Origin: Pseudomonadota bacterium
Lineage (GTDB): Bacteria > Pseudomonadota > Gammaproteobacteria > Steroidobacterales > Steroidobacteraceae
Length of the DNA: 64,000 bases
Assembly: GCA_023423935.1 (NCBI GenBank)
Contig: JAFAEQ010000070.1
Location: 1-64,000 of the forward strand
Reading direction: 5' to 3'
Shown: in pieces, positions 16,640-25,635 of the stretch
Position numbering within the stretch: the first letter of the stretch is position 1
Layout: the number at the start of each line of letters is the position of its first letter
Made by a program: the position numbers and the translations under genes
Notes under the pieces: model-generated
Databases searched by the model: none
What the model saw: the letters and a program-made list of their open reading frames with translations, nothing else
What the model was told of the DNA's origin: nothing

Positions 16640-17878
16640 TTGAATATCAGAGTACCGAGCACTCCGCGCGATCTCGGTTCAGCGAACGTCGGGCATGTAA
16701 ACGTCAAGGCGGTGGCAAGCGCCTGCGTTGCCGGAACCCTCTTCTTTACGGTGGGCGCACAGGCGGAGGCGAACTTCAAGCCGTACGCTGAAGCGATCTA
16801 CGCGCACAACAGCAATGTCTTCGCTCAGCGGTTCCAGGGATCGGAAGCGGCGTTGCTGGAAGAGCAAGGCGACTACTCGCTTTCTTACGGCGCGGGATTC
16901 GCTTGGTCTCAGTCGATCGGACAGCAGTTGATCACGATGGAAGCGAAGGGTCTGCGCACCGAATACCAAGAGTTCGACCAGTTGGATCACAGCGAGTACG
17001 ACGGTGATCTGAGCTGGAAGTGGAAGCTGGGTAGACTCTTCGACGGCGTGCTCAGCTATACCGCGATGCAAAGAATGGTGCCGTTTTCGGAGACGCAGGA
17101 ACTTTCCACGGAGTTGCTTCTCGAGGATACGAATCGCGCAACGGTCGGAGTGAATATCGCCGTCACGCCAAAGTGGGTAGTGGAGACGAGAGGGATTCGC
17201 ACGGAAATCGACTCTCCTCGCGCCGGCGCGCCGTCTCTCCAACAGAACGAAGATCTTTTGGGCGCGGGAATAAAGTATGTCGGTCGCGCGCGGTTATCTG
17301 CTGGCCTTCAAGCGAGCAAGACCGATGGCGAGGTCCTCGGACTGCGCGATGTTCCAGATAGACGGTATGAGCAAAGCACACTTGAGCTCACGGCTGATTA
17401 CGCGGCCACCTCCGTTTCCAGCTTTGGTGCGGCCTTGGGCTATACCAAGCGTGATGATCAGTTCAGTGGGGAAGTGGATGCAGTCACCGGCACGTTGGGA
17501 GTCCGTCGCGCCCTGACCAGGAAAACGTCCGTATATTTCCAGGCCGAACGCCTCCTGAGCAGCTACTTGCGGAACGATGCCGTGCAGACGGAGCTGTCAA
17601 CGGGTGCCATGGCTGGCGTTTCCTGGCAGGCTACGGGTAAGACAGCTTTCAATCTCCAAGCCGGCTATAGAGTGAGCGAATTCCCAAATCAAGCGCTCGC
17701 AACCGTTGAAGATCGGAAGGACGATACGCGGCTGGCGGAGTTCCACATCAACTATCAGGTCACGCGCTGGCTGCTCATCCACCCGTTCGTGCGTTACGAG
17801 GACCGCGACTCGAATGACGCGATGTTCAGCTACAAGAACACTTTTGCGGGACTGCAGCTCAAAGCGACGACGCGTTAG
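16640..17878 (+). CDS. epsL: EpsL-type outer membrane beta-barrel for exopolysaccharide
   Basis: About 412 aa. After a hydrophobic signal (AVASACVAGTLFFTVGAQA) the protein is made of amphipathic beta-strands with alternating aromatic residues, ending in an aromatic/basic C-terminus. This fits the EpsL family of outer-membrane proteins found in exosortase-linked EPS clusters. It may form the export path for the polymer made by the eps operon at 49-59 kb. Start choice is unsure: TTG 16640 has GGGAG 8 bp upstream, while another in-frame TTG at 16589 would add 17 residues. Its stop overlaps the end of the convergent SDR gene by 4 bp. Confidence 0.75.
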   Translation: MNIRVPSTPRDLGSANVGHVNVKAVASACVAGTLFFTVGAQAEANFKPYAEAIYAHNSNVFAQRFQGSEAALLEEQGDYSLSYGAGFAWSQSIGQQLITMEAKGLRTEYQEFDQLDHSEYDGDLSWKWKLGRLFDGVLSYTAMQRMVPFSETQELSTELLLEDTNRATVGVNIAVTPKWVVETRGIRTEIDSPRAGAPSLQQNEDLLGAGIKYVGRARLSAGLQASKTDGEVLGLRDVPDRRYEQSTLELTADYAATSVSSFGAALGYTKRDDQFSGEVDAVTGTLGVRRALTRKTSVYFQAERLLSSYLRNDAVQTELSTGAMAGVSWQATGKTAFNLQAGYRVSEFPNQALATVEDRKDDTRLAEFHINYQVTRWLLIHPFVRYEDRDSNDAMFSYKNTFAGLQLKATTR

Positions 17879-18840
17879 GCCTTCGCTCCGCCGAAGGCGG
17901 CCACCGCTTTGGCGAGACCGTCCGCGACAGGTGTCCACGCCATGCCCAGTACCTCCTGGGCTCGGCTTACATCCAATCGGATCTCCTGCCGGCACAAGGC
18001 GAGGAGGGAAGGCGGAATCGCAGGAGGAACGAAGTGCTTCAGCCCCGTAGGAGCCGTTGCGATCTCGCTGAGCTTCAGGGGAACTGACAGTAGCTTTGTC
18101 TCGAACTTCAGTCGACGCGCTGTAACGCGTCGTACGGGCACCGCGTTGAGCGAGATCGCAAACCGAGTGAAGTACTCGTTCCAGGTGGGTGGCGTGTCGG
18201 TCGCAATATTGAAGGTCTGACCTCGCGCATTGGCAGTACGCAACGCCCGCACCGAAGCTTCTGCGATATCGTCGATATACGTCAGATTGCAATAGCCATC
18301 TCCTGCAGCGCCTAAGTCTCCAAGCCGGCGCGCACGCAGCCAGAGGGCGACGCGTTCGCTCCAGTGAACACATTCAGGCCCGTATTCGCATCCGGGGCGT
18401 AACGTCACGACCTCGGGAAGGCCATGTGTGAGTCTCTCCGCTTCAAGGCGCGCGGCTGCATAGCTCGACAGTTCTCCATGCGCTTGGGTCGTTTCGCTCA
18501 CAAGACCGGTCGCTCCACCATAGACGGTCATCGAGCTGATGTGGACGAGCCGCAGAGGCCGGGCTTGTTGCTGAACAATGTCCGCCAATATTTGCATGGT
18601 GCTGACGATGTGGCTGGGGGAGCCCATTGTTGCGCTCACTATCCCATCACTTGCGGCCACGATTGAGGTCAGCGCGGGGCGATCGCTCAGTCGCACGATG
18701 CGATTCCACGGTGCTTGTGTTTCGAATCGTTCATCCACGGCAATGGGCATAGCCCAATCGCTGGCCGCAAGCAGAGTTGCGATTCTACGGCCGACAAAGT
18801 TGCCGCCACCGATGATTGTGATCCGTTGTTTCATGGTCAT
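17875..18840 (-). CDS. NAD-dependent epimerase/dehydratase-like protein, YxxxR variant
   Basis: A 321-aa extended-SDR protein with an N-terminal Rossmann loop GGGNFVG (about residues 11-17). The catalytic YxxxK reads SSYAAAR, so the usual Lys is Arg. The related gene at 20013-20981 keeps YSHAK. This suggests weakened or altered catalysis here; a non-catalytic role is also possible. It is the last gene of a four-gene minus-strand operon (GMC, SDR, Gfo/Idh, SDR). Its ATG overlaps the preceding stop as ATGA. Such sets modify nucleotide sugars or lipid-linked sugars, but no exact substrate can be named. Confidence 0.8.
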   Translation of the reverse strand: MTMKQRITIIGGGNFVGRRIATLLAASDWAMPIAVDERFETQAPWNRIVRLSDRPALTSIVAASDGIVSATMGSPSHIVSTMQILADIVQQQARPLRLVHISSMTVYGGATGLVSETTQAHGELSSYAAARLEAERLTHGLPEVVTLRPGCEYGPECVHWSERVALWLRARRLGDLGAAGDGYCNLTYIDDIAEASVRALRTANARGQTFNIATDTPPTWNEYFTRFAISLNAVPVRRVTARRLKFETKLLSVPLKLSEIATAPTGLKHFVPPAIPPSLLALCRQEIRLDVSRAQEVLGMAWTPVADGLAKAVAAFGGAKA

Positions 18841-19967
18841 CGCGCCCAGGGCATGGGCTGAATGCTCTTGAATGAAGTTTTCATCTGCACGGTCGTGCTG
18901 TTCTCCATTGCATACTGAATGGCAAGCACGATTTCATTGTTGTGCAGACAATAATCGGATGGCATGGCAGACTCGCGATTCTCGAGGATCGCGGTGGCGA
19001 TCTCCGCCGGGCCTCGGCAGAACTCCATTGGATTCGCTCCTTTCCTTGCGCGGATCGTGTTCGTTGCTTCTGGGAGTCGATAGCGCTTCGTCCATGGCGA
19101 GATGATCATCTTGCGTCGGATGTTGATCATTCGCTTGATGTGTACGGGCGCCTTGTAGTCCCAGGAGTCATCGACGTAAAGGATTCCTTTGTCGCCGAAA
19201 AGTTGGAACCGCTGATCGCGTGGCGCGATGATGCTGCACGTGAGGCGCGCGATTGCGCCCGAGGCGAATCGAATTACTCCGACCGAGAAATCAGGCGCGA
19301 GTCGATCGAGCGGCTCATCGGTCTCCTTGTCGGGATAGATGCATGAGGAGAATGCCGTGACGGAGACTGCCGGGCCAAAGAACGCCGTGAGCCACGTGAC
19401 GTAGTAACCGGCGTGCTCGAGCGTGCAGCCGACTTCGAACTCGTCCTTCCATGGCCAGGGTCGACCTGAGTCGCTGAGCCACTTGCGATACGGCATCTTG
19501 TGAACGAGCCCGTCGTCCATCTCTGCGTAGACGAGTTTCACATCTCCCACGACTTTCTCGCGCAGCGCCTTCCAGAGGCCTTGCGCGGTCTGGCTAAGAA
19601 CATTGCAGGGTGCGCAGGCAATCCGTAAACCGAGCTGCTGAGCCAGATCGTAGAGCTCCTGCGCCTGGTCGAACTGCATGGCGATCGGCTTTTCAGAATA
19701 GACGTGTTTGCCCGCAAGCAGACAAGCCCTTGATACCTCGAAATGGCTGTCTGGGTTCGTCAGGTTGATGACGAGCTGAATTGAAGCATCGGAGAGCACC
19801 TCGTCCAGCGTCGCACGCAGACAGCTCAGTCGATGGAACGAGGCGAACTCCTGGGCTCGCTTCGTATCGCGATCGTATACGGCAGCCAGCTCCAGCACCG
19901 GGTAGAGCGGCAGTGATTGCATGTAGAAATCTGCAACGAAGCCGCAGCCTACGATCGCGATACGCAT
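18837..19967 (-). CDS. Gfo/Idh/MocA family oxidoreductase
   Basis: A 376-aa NAD(P)-dependent sugar oxidoreductase. The N-terminal nucleotide loop IVGCGFVAD is at residues 4-12. The family's SEKPIA motif, with the Lys that contacts substrate and cofactor, lies near residue 95. The C-terminal alpha/beta domain follows. In EPS loci such enzymes oxidise or reduce the 3-position of nucleotide sugars. It starts 45 bp after the second SDR and overlaps the next SDR by 4 bp, so the three act in one operon. Substrate unknown. Confidence 0.86.
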   Translation of the reverse strand: MRIAIVGCGFVADFYMQSLPLYPVLELAAVYDRDTKRAQEFASFHRLSCLRATLDEVLSDASIQLVINLTNPDSHFEVSRACLLAGKHVYSEKPIAMQFDQAQELYDLAQQLGLRIACAPCNVLSQTAQGLWKALREKVVGDVKLVYAEMDDGLVHKMPYRKWLSDSGRPWPWKDEFEVGCTLEHAGYYVTWLTAFFGPAVSVTAFSSCIYPDKETDEPLDRLAPDFSVGVIRFASGAIARLTCSIIAPRDQRFQLFGDKGILYVDDSWDYKAPVHIKRMINIRRKMIISPWTKRYRLPEATNTIRARKGANPMEFCRGPAEIATAILENRESAMPSDYCLHNNEIVLAIQYAMENSTTVQMKTSFKSIQPMPWAR

Positions 19968-20012
19968 GAAATTTTACTCTTCAGAACTCGATCGAAACGA
20001 AAGACGGCGGAC

Positions 20013-20981
20013 CTAGACTCTGCCGCCGGCCAGGAACCACTCGGCTGCCTGCTGCAGGCCGGACGTGAGCGGCAGCCATCGCATGCCGAGCTGAGTTTCC
20101 GCCCTTGAGACTCTCATGCGGATCTCGTGTCGACACAGTGTCGTCAACCAGGGGCGTATGGGTGGCGCTGGGTGCCAGGCCTTGAATGGCCCTGCGCGGC
20201 TCGCGATCTCAGCGACTTTAAGGACGGGCGCTTTGATTTTCAGCTCGACGGTGAGCCGGCTTGGCGAGATGCGACGGACGGGCAGCGCATTCAGCGCTGT
20301 AGCGTACGCGGTGAAATACCCGTTCCAAGTGGGCGAATCCGGTAATGACAAGTTGAATGCCTTGCCCGAGCTCGATGAGCTCTGGAGCGCATTCACGACT
20401 GCGGTGGCGACGTCGTCGACGTAGACGAGATTGCAGATCCCATTTCCGTTGGATCCCAGATTCCCGAGCCTTCGTGCCATCAGCAGGCGCGCGATCCGAT
20501 CGCTCCACCAGATGCTCTTCGGGCCATAGACGATGCCTGGGCGCAGAATCACGCGATTCGGATATGCGCCAAGGATTCTCTCTGCCTCGGCCTTCGCATG
20601 ACTGTACGAGTCAAGATCGCCCAGAAGGGGAGCGTCCTCATCTACGTCGCCGCGAGCAGAGCCGTACGCAGCGAGGCTACTGAGATGCACGAGGCGTGGG
20701 GAGCGTGCGTCCGCGCCGAGTGAGTCCTTGAGTGCCTTCGCATTGGCAATGATGCTTTCAGCCGATCCAGCCACGCAGTTCACAACGGCGTCGCATTGGG
20801 AGAGGGCAGTTGCGAGGCTGGTTGCGTTGCACGCGTCAACCCTCAGCGATTCTGCATTTCCGATGGACGTGCCGCTGCGACTTCCAGCAATCGGCTCCGC
20901 CCACGAGCTCTGTGTCAAGGCGTGCAGTACGCGACTGCCGATGAAGCCACCGGCGCCTAGTACGAGGATTCGCTGCTTCAT
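20013..20981 (-). CDS. NAD-dependent epimerase/dehydratase
   Basis: A 322-aa extended SDR with GAGGFIGSR (residues 10-18), HLSSLAAYG and a normal catalytic YSHAK. It is a paralogue of the SDR at 17875-18840: both share the length, the PGxxYGPxxxxWSxRxAxxLxARRLG segment and the C-terminal RHEIRxxVSRA region. Probably it epimerises or reduces a sugar intermediate of the surface polymer. Its start codon overlaps the GMC oxidoreductase stop as ATGA. Confidence 0.87.
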   Translation of the reverse strand: MKQRILVLGAGGFIGSRVLHALTQSSWAEPIAGSRSGTSIGNAESLRVDACNATSLATALSQCDAVVNCVAGSAESIIANAKALKDSLGADARSPRLVHLSSLAAYGSARGDVDEDAPLLGDLDSYSHAKAEAERILGAYPNRVILRPGIVYGPKSIWWSDRIARLLMARRLGNLGSNGNGICNLVYVDDVATAVVNALQSSSSSGKAFNLSLPDSPTWNGYFTAYATALNALPVRRISPSRLTVELKIKAPVLKVAEIASRAGPFKAWHPAPPIRPWLTTLCRHEIRMRVSRAETQLGMRWLPLTSGLQQAAEWFLAGGRV

Positions 20982-22711
20982 ACGGAAACCCGACTGGCAG
21001 TCACTTGATGGTCGGGCTCCTCAGGCGTAGTGATCTGAGGGACAGCGCGCGCAGCCCGAATATCCGCTTGCACCTGCTTCGCCAACCTCAAGGCGAGCGC
21101 CACGATCGTAAGCGTCGGGTTCGCCTGGCTCGAAGTTGGAAACGTCGCGGCGCTTGCGATGTACAGATTGGGCACGCCGTGAACGCGGCAGTCTGCGTCT
21201 ACGACGCTCGTCTTCCGGTCTGTTCCCATGCGTGCCGTACCCAGGTGATGACCGCCGTATGCGCCGTAACGCGTCATCTCGAACTCGAGTTCTTCGGGGT
21301 CGTACACGAACGTGCCCAGGCGCGAGCGCGTGAAATCTCCTGCGAGAAGCTCGATCGCACGCGTCACGGTACGCACGTCGCCTTGTGTGTAACGCCAGTC
21401 GACGTGAATTCGCGGCAGACCCAGGGGGCACGCCTTATCGCCCAGGGTGACGCGGCTTGCAGCGTTGGGTTCCTGCTCTGCGTGGAAATCCAGGCTGTAC
21501 AGATTCGCCTTCGACTTGATGATGATGGAAGGAAACTTGCGATCTGCCAGCCGACGGTCACGCAGCATGTGCCATGCGAAGCCTGCGGCATCGAATGCAC
21601 CGCTGAGAACGTTGCTGGCGTGCTGAACGAGCTGAGCGATCGTCGTGGGCTCAGTGCCGTGCAGGCGAATCCGATACTCATACGGGATGAAGTACTTCGC
21701 CAGGAAGAGCATCGAGAGGATGCCATTGCGATGAGCCGGATCCGTGATCCGAGGATGATGGAATCTCGCAATGAAGTTGCCGATGCCCGAGTTTCTCTGA
21801 GTCTCGGGCCGCAATGCGAAACGGCGGCGGCAATACGTGCCGTCGTCGGAAACATCGTAGCCGTGCGACACAGCGTGTAGAGGTCGATCAACCTTGATGG
21901 CACCCACGGTTCCAGCGATATGGCACATGTAGTAGCGACCGACCACGTCGTGATCGTTGCCGATTCCGTGAGGATGCACGTCGCGGTTACTGAGAAGTAG
22001 CCGAGGCACTTCGAGACCGCCAGTGGCGAGAACGACGCGATCGGCGATGACTTCGAACGTTTTGACGCTACCGCTCGCGCGTACTTCGAGCCATTCGACA
22101 CGATCGCCAGCACGGTTCAGGCTGATACGCGTGACATTGGCGTTCAGGACGACCCGCACGTTCGCAGCGGCCTTGAGCTTGTGGCCATAGCGAGCGCCGA
22201 AGTTGGTCGGGCAGCTGAATCGCTCGAGAGTGTCCGTGGTGAAGTTGTCGCTATTGAACCCATCCAGCATGGGAGGCAGTGGGCGGGGGAAGGCTTCGTT
22301 TGCCCGATAGGCAAATTCGCCGGCTTCGCACAGTCGGTTCGCTTTCGGGTAGTACGGCGCGAGTGTGTCGTAGTCGATTGGCCAGCCGCTATTCGGAATG
22401 TAATCGCGTTTCTCGAAATCGATCGGATCGAACGGCATGCAGCGCCCGCCCCAGATCGTAGTCGTGCCACCAAACCTGCGTTGACGGTAACGATCAGGCG
22501 GGCTGTGGAGGCGGGGGTCTTCGACGGTTCCGGCATACAAAGCCTGGATATGTGCCTCGGGATCCAAGCCGCCGGATTCGAGTACGACAACATCCAGGCC
22601 CGTTGCGATCAACTCCAGGGCAATCGTAATGCCTGCTGCGCCAGCGCCGACGATGCAGATGTCTGCATGCAATACCTGTCCGTCAAGAAGTTCGGCGGAG
22701 TCGAATTTCAT
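20978..22711 (-). CDS. GMC-family FAD-dependent oxidoreductase
   Basis: A 577-aa flavoprotein of the glucose-methanol-choline family. The ADP-binding loop is VGAGAAGITIALE near residues 20-32, and GGTTIWGGRCMPF follows at about 80. The C-terminal GGHHLGTARMG and SQANPTLTIVALALRLA carry the expected His and FAD contacts. It probably oxidises a sugar alcohol group of a precursor or glycan, with electrons passed to an unknown acceptor. ATG 22711 has AAAGG 5 bp upstream, so I reject a longer start. It heads the operon that runs to 17875. A second GMC gene is at 50840-52285. Confidence 0.88.
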   Translation of the reverse strand: MKFDSAELLDGQVLHADICIVGAGAAGITIALELIATGLDVVVLESGGLDPEAHIQALYAGTVEDPRLHSPPDRYRQRRFGGTTTIWGGRCMPFDPIDFEKRDYIPNSGWPIDYDTLAPYYPKANRLCEAGEFAYRANEAFPRPLPPMLDGFNSDNFTTDTLERFSCPTNFGARYGHKLKAAANVRVVLNANVTRISLNRAGDRVEWLEVRASGSVKTFEVIADRVVLATGGLEVPRLLLSNRDVHPHGIGNDHDVVGRYYMCHIAGTVGAIKVDRPLHAVSHGYDVSDDGTYCRRRFALRPETQRNSGIGNFIARFHHPRITDPAHRNGILSMLFLAKYFIPYEYRIRLHGTEPTTIAQLVQHASNVLSGAFDAAGFAWHMLRDRRLADRKFPSIIIKSKANLYSLDFHAEQEPNAASRVTLGDKACPLGLPRIHVDWRYTQGDVRTVTRAIELLAGDFTRSRLGTFVYDPEELEFEMTRYGAYGGHHLGTARMGTDRKTSVVDADCRVHGVPNLYIASAATFPTSSQANPTLTIVALALRLAKQVQADIRAARAVPQITTPEEPDHQVTASRVSV

Positions 22712-22879
22712 TACAGCCTTTGGTACGTAGATGAATTGCGAAATCTGTCGCAGTCTGCGAACCGGCGTCGCAAGAACGGCATTCTGCGGGCAAAATGCTG
22801 CAGGGTCCGCGACCTGATTCACGGAAAGACGGCGGATGAAGCAACAAGCTCAGTGGGGTCTCGCGCAGCGCGTTTTTGT

Positions 22880-23683
22880 ATGAATCTGACTCATCACCTT
22901 GATGATTTCGACGTGTCTTCGTTCGCCTCGGTCGCGAATGATTTCGGGCACGAGCGATTCGGTTACGTGGTCACCCCAAACGTCGACCACATGATCCGCT
23001 ACTACGATGATTCCAAGTTTCGCTCGCTCTACGCAGAAGCAGAGTATGTTCTGCTCGATAGTCGCTTCATGTCGTATCTCCTGCGTGCCGTGAAAGGTGT
23101 GCGCATCAAGGTGTGCCCAGGCAGCGATCTTACTGCGCATCTGATCAAGCACGAGGTGCGGCCCGAAGACCGGATCGTGCTTATTGGCTGCTCCGGGGAA
23201 CAGGCGAGCAAGCTGGCAGAAATGTACAACCTGCGCGGCCTCCGGCATCACAATCCGCCCATGGGCTTCATCAAGTCGCCCGAAGCGGTGGAAGAGGCGT
23301 TGCAGTTCGTCGAGCGCCATTCGCCATTCCGTTTCTGTCTGATCGCCGTGGGTTCGCCACAGCAAGAGATCTTTGCGCAAAAACTCAAGGAGCGCGGTCG
23401 GGCAAAGGGTCTCGGGCTCTGCATCGGAGCGTCCATCAACTTCCTGACGGGGCTGGAGCAGCGTGCGCCGGTCTGGATGCAAAGGGCAGGCTTCGAATGG
23501 GCGTTCCGCCTGGGGCAGGACCCAAAGCGGCTCGCCAAGCGATATCTGGTGCGCGGACCTCGCATCTTCAAATTGCTGCGCAAACTGCACTTCGAGTTGC
23601 GTCCGGCTCCGGTGCTGCGCACTGCAAGCGCCTCGTTGATCACAGCGACATCGGTCGACACACAGCTGCCCGAATCGAGCTGA
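22880..23683 (+). CDS. WecG/TagA/CpsF-family glycosyltransferase (GT26)
   Basis: A 267-aa soluble or membrane-associated glycosyltransferase. The family signatures are visible: VTPNVDHMIRYY near the N-terminus, LLDSRF, LIGCSGEQASKLAE, VGSPQQEIFAQ, and the C-terminal GASINFLTGLEQRAPVWMQRAGFEWAFRL with the RxPxWMxxxGLEW-type block. Members transfer ManNAc(A) or similar sugars to an undecaprenyl-PP-linked acceptor, an early step in repeat-unit assembly. The frame is open far upstream over the antisense of the GMC gene, but ATG 22880 gives the usual length. It diverges from the GMC operon, with 168 bp between the starts. Confidence 0.88.
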   Translation: MNLTHHLDDFDVSSFASVANDFGHERFGYVVTPNVDHMIRYYDDSKFRSLYAEAEYVLLDSRFMSYLLRAVKGVRIKVCPGSDLTAHLIKHEVRPEDRIVLIGCSGEQASKLAEMYNLRGLRHHNPPMGFIKSPEAVEEALQFVERHSPFRFCLIAVGSPQQEIFAQKLKERGRAKGLGLCIGASINFLTGLEQRAPVWMQRAGFEWAFRLGQDPKRLAKRYLVRGPRIFKLLRKLHFELRPAPVLRTASASLITATSVDTQLPESS

Positions 23684-24124
23684 TCGACGCTACCCTGACG
23701 AGTGCCGCGTTCGCGGCCGTGCTCACCGCGCATTTCGCGCCGCCCGTGTGTGGATTCCAGATGCGGTCCTGCAGCTTCATACCTGAGCGCTGTCTGCAAT
23801 AGCGCTCTGTGCGAAAAAAAATCCCGACGTCAGCATTTTCAAGACGCGTGCGCCGATTGCTCTGATCCTTTGGCCACTAACATCGCGACACAACCATCAG
23901 ACTATCGGAGGGTGGGGGCAGCAAAGGCCATTCCACCGGCGGCATGTTGTGCCGCACGCGCTTCCAAAGGTACGCATACGCGGCTGCCCCTTCTACGGCA
24001 CGCCTCGCAATCGATCAACATCCCTGAGTCTAATTAGTGTCTGTGCGTAGTGCCCGCAGGGAACGCGGAGTGTTCCAACGGACTTGTGAGGTCTAGTTGA
24101 CGCTCTCCAGGATGGATACGCGCG
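23684..24124. other. Intergenic region before the acyltransferase
   Basis: No gene is seen. A 7-bp hairpin GAGCGCT/AGCGCTC lies at about 23785-23807, followed on the plus strand by an A8 run rather than T, so it is not a standard terminator for the WecG gene. The rest shows no clear promoter or riboswitch. Confidence 0.4.
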
Positions 24125-25285
24125 ATGGCTTCGGAGTCGGAATTTCGCATTCCTTCGCTCGATGGCATTCGAGCCGTTGCAGCCACGATAGTGTTCGCGG
24201 CGCATGCCGGTCTTCACGACATCGTACCGGGTGGGTTTGGTGTCACTATCTTCTTTTTTCTGAGCGGCTACCTGATCACGACTTTGCTTCGGCTCGAGTA
24301 CGAGTCGAATGGCACCATCAGTCTTAAACGCTTCTATCTTCGCCGGGCATATCGCATTTTGCCGCCGATGTATCTGGTGATGCTGTGCGTCAGCATCCCA
24401 TTCCTCAGCGATCCGGCGATGCAATCCGTGACCTGGCAGGGTGTGCTGTCACAGGTCCTGCACGTCACTAACTACTTCATGATCTTCAACAGCGAGGATC
24501 ACCTCATCCCGTTTACAGGTGTGATGTGGTCGCTCGCGGTCGAAGAGCATTTTTACCTCGTATTCCCCCTACTCATGCTGACTCTGGTCAACCGGATGAG
24601 CTATCCACGCGCGGCGCTCGCCCTGTTCGTCCTGTGTTTGGTGGTGATGCTCTGGCGCTCATACCTGGTGTACGTCGTCGGCCTCGAAGGCTTGAGCGTG
24701 GACGAGCCGTACACTTACCTCGCCACGGATGCTCGGTTCGATTCCTTGCTGTATGGCTGCATCATGGGCCTCTGGATGAACCCGGTCCTTACGACTGACC
24801 GACGGCGGCCCTCCCCAGGAACGGTCTTCATTCTTTTCGTGTCCGGCTGTGTCCTGCTGCTGTGGACGCTTCTGGTGCGCGACCAGGGATTTAGGGAATC
24901 GGTGCGCTACAGTCTTCAGGGCATAGCGCTCTTTCCGATCTTCTATGCCGCCATCATGCTTCACCGGTGGCCCATCTTCAGCTGGCTCGAGCTTCGCTGG
25001 ATCCGCTGGCTCGGGACGATTTCGTACACGTTCTATTTGGTCCATTTCAAGGCGTTGGATGTGGCGCAGAAGCTGGTGGGACCCTCGCGGCTCGCAACCG
25101 CCATCGTCGGCTATGCAATCGCGGTCGCGTTCTCCTGGGCGATGCTCGAACTCGTAGAGAAGAAGATGGCGAGGCTGCGCAAGAGATTGCATCCCTCCAA
25201 GCCCTCGCCCCAAAGCGCAACTGGCGCCCCGTCTGCGCCGGATGTCGTCGGCTCTGCTCCCTTACGCCCGGCAAACCAGCGATGA
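24125..25285 (+). CDS. Acyltransferase-3 family O-acyltransferase
   Basis: A 386-aa inner-membrane protein with about ten hydrophobic segments. The N-terminal SLDGIRAVAATIVFAAHAG holds the family His; the FFLSGYLIT and RRAYRILPPMYLV blocks, and WSLAVEEHFYLVFP near residue 140, are standard for the OafA/YrhL type. It transfers acetyl or a larger acyl group to sugar residues of surface glycans. The C-terminus ends in a Pro/Ser-rich cytoplasmic tail. It converges with the dprE2 gene across 350 bp. Confidence 0.92.
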   Translation: MASESEFRIPSLDGIRAVAATIVFAAHAGLHDIVPGGFGVTIFFFLSGYLITTLLRLEYESNGTISLKRFYLRRAYRILPPMYLVMLCVSIPFLSDPAMQSVTWQGVLSQVLHVTNYFMIFNSEDHLIPFTGVMWSLAVEEHFYLVFPLLMLTLVNRMSYPRAALALFVLCLVVMLWRSYLVYVVGLEGLSVDEPYTYLATDARFDSLLYGCIMGLWMNPVLTTDRRRPSPGTVFILFVSGCVLLLWTLLVRDQGFRESVRYSLQGIALFPIFYAAIMLHRWPIFSWLELRWIRWLGTISYTFYLVHFKALDVAQKLVGPSRLATAIVGYAIAVAFSWAMLELVEKKMARLRKRLHPSKPSPQSATGAPSAPDVVGSAPLRPANQR

Positions 25286-25635
25286 AGCTGATCGTGTCGG
25301 AAGCCAGCTGAGGACCGTCCGCGCATGGCGGCAAGCAGGAAGGGATTGGCCACTCTCCAAGACCAGCAAACTGATTGAAGCTGCTGCGACCCATCGTGGG
25401 TCGATTGATCCGGGGCTACGCTCAAGCGCGTCGTACGCCACTTATTCCTGAGCGTGGGACGTAGTCGAGGACGGCATAAATTCGTTTCGACCTCGCAGGG
25501 GGCAGACGCCGTTTCTCCTTGCCTATCTGCGTTCTACAAGCCGCCATTGCGAGCGTGCCCTCAAGCTCTCCCGAGGGACTGCATTTCGAGTTGCCTGGTC
25601 CCCACCGCGCGTGCAAGGAGTCGAAGCGCCACTCA
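25286..25635. other. Convergent intergenic region
   Basis: Lies between the acyltransferase and dprE2 stops. No gene is supported. A perfect 7-bp hairpin CGACCCA-TCG-TGGGTCG (25387-25403) is present but lacks a T run on either strand, so it is at best a weak or Rho-assisted terminator. Confidence 0.4.

Noticed and set aside
22181..22879. 233-codon upstream extension of the WecG-type gene
   Set aside because: It is antisense to the GMC gene and lacks family similarity; ATG 22880 gives normal length.
23785..23807. Intrinsic terminator for the WecG-type gene
   Set aside because: The hairpin is followed by A8 rather than a T run on the coding strand, and read on the other strand its T run comes before the stem.
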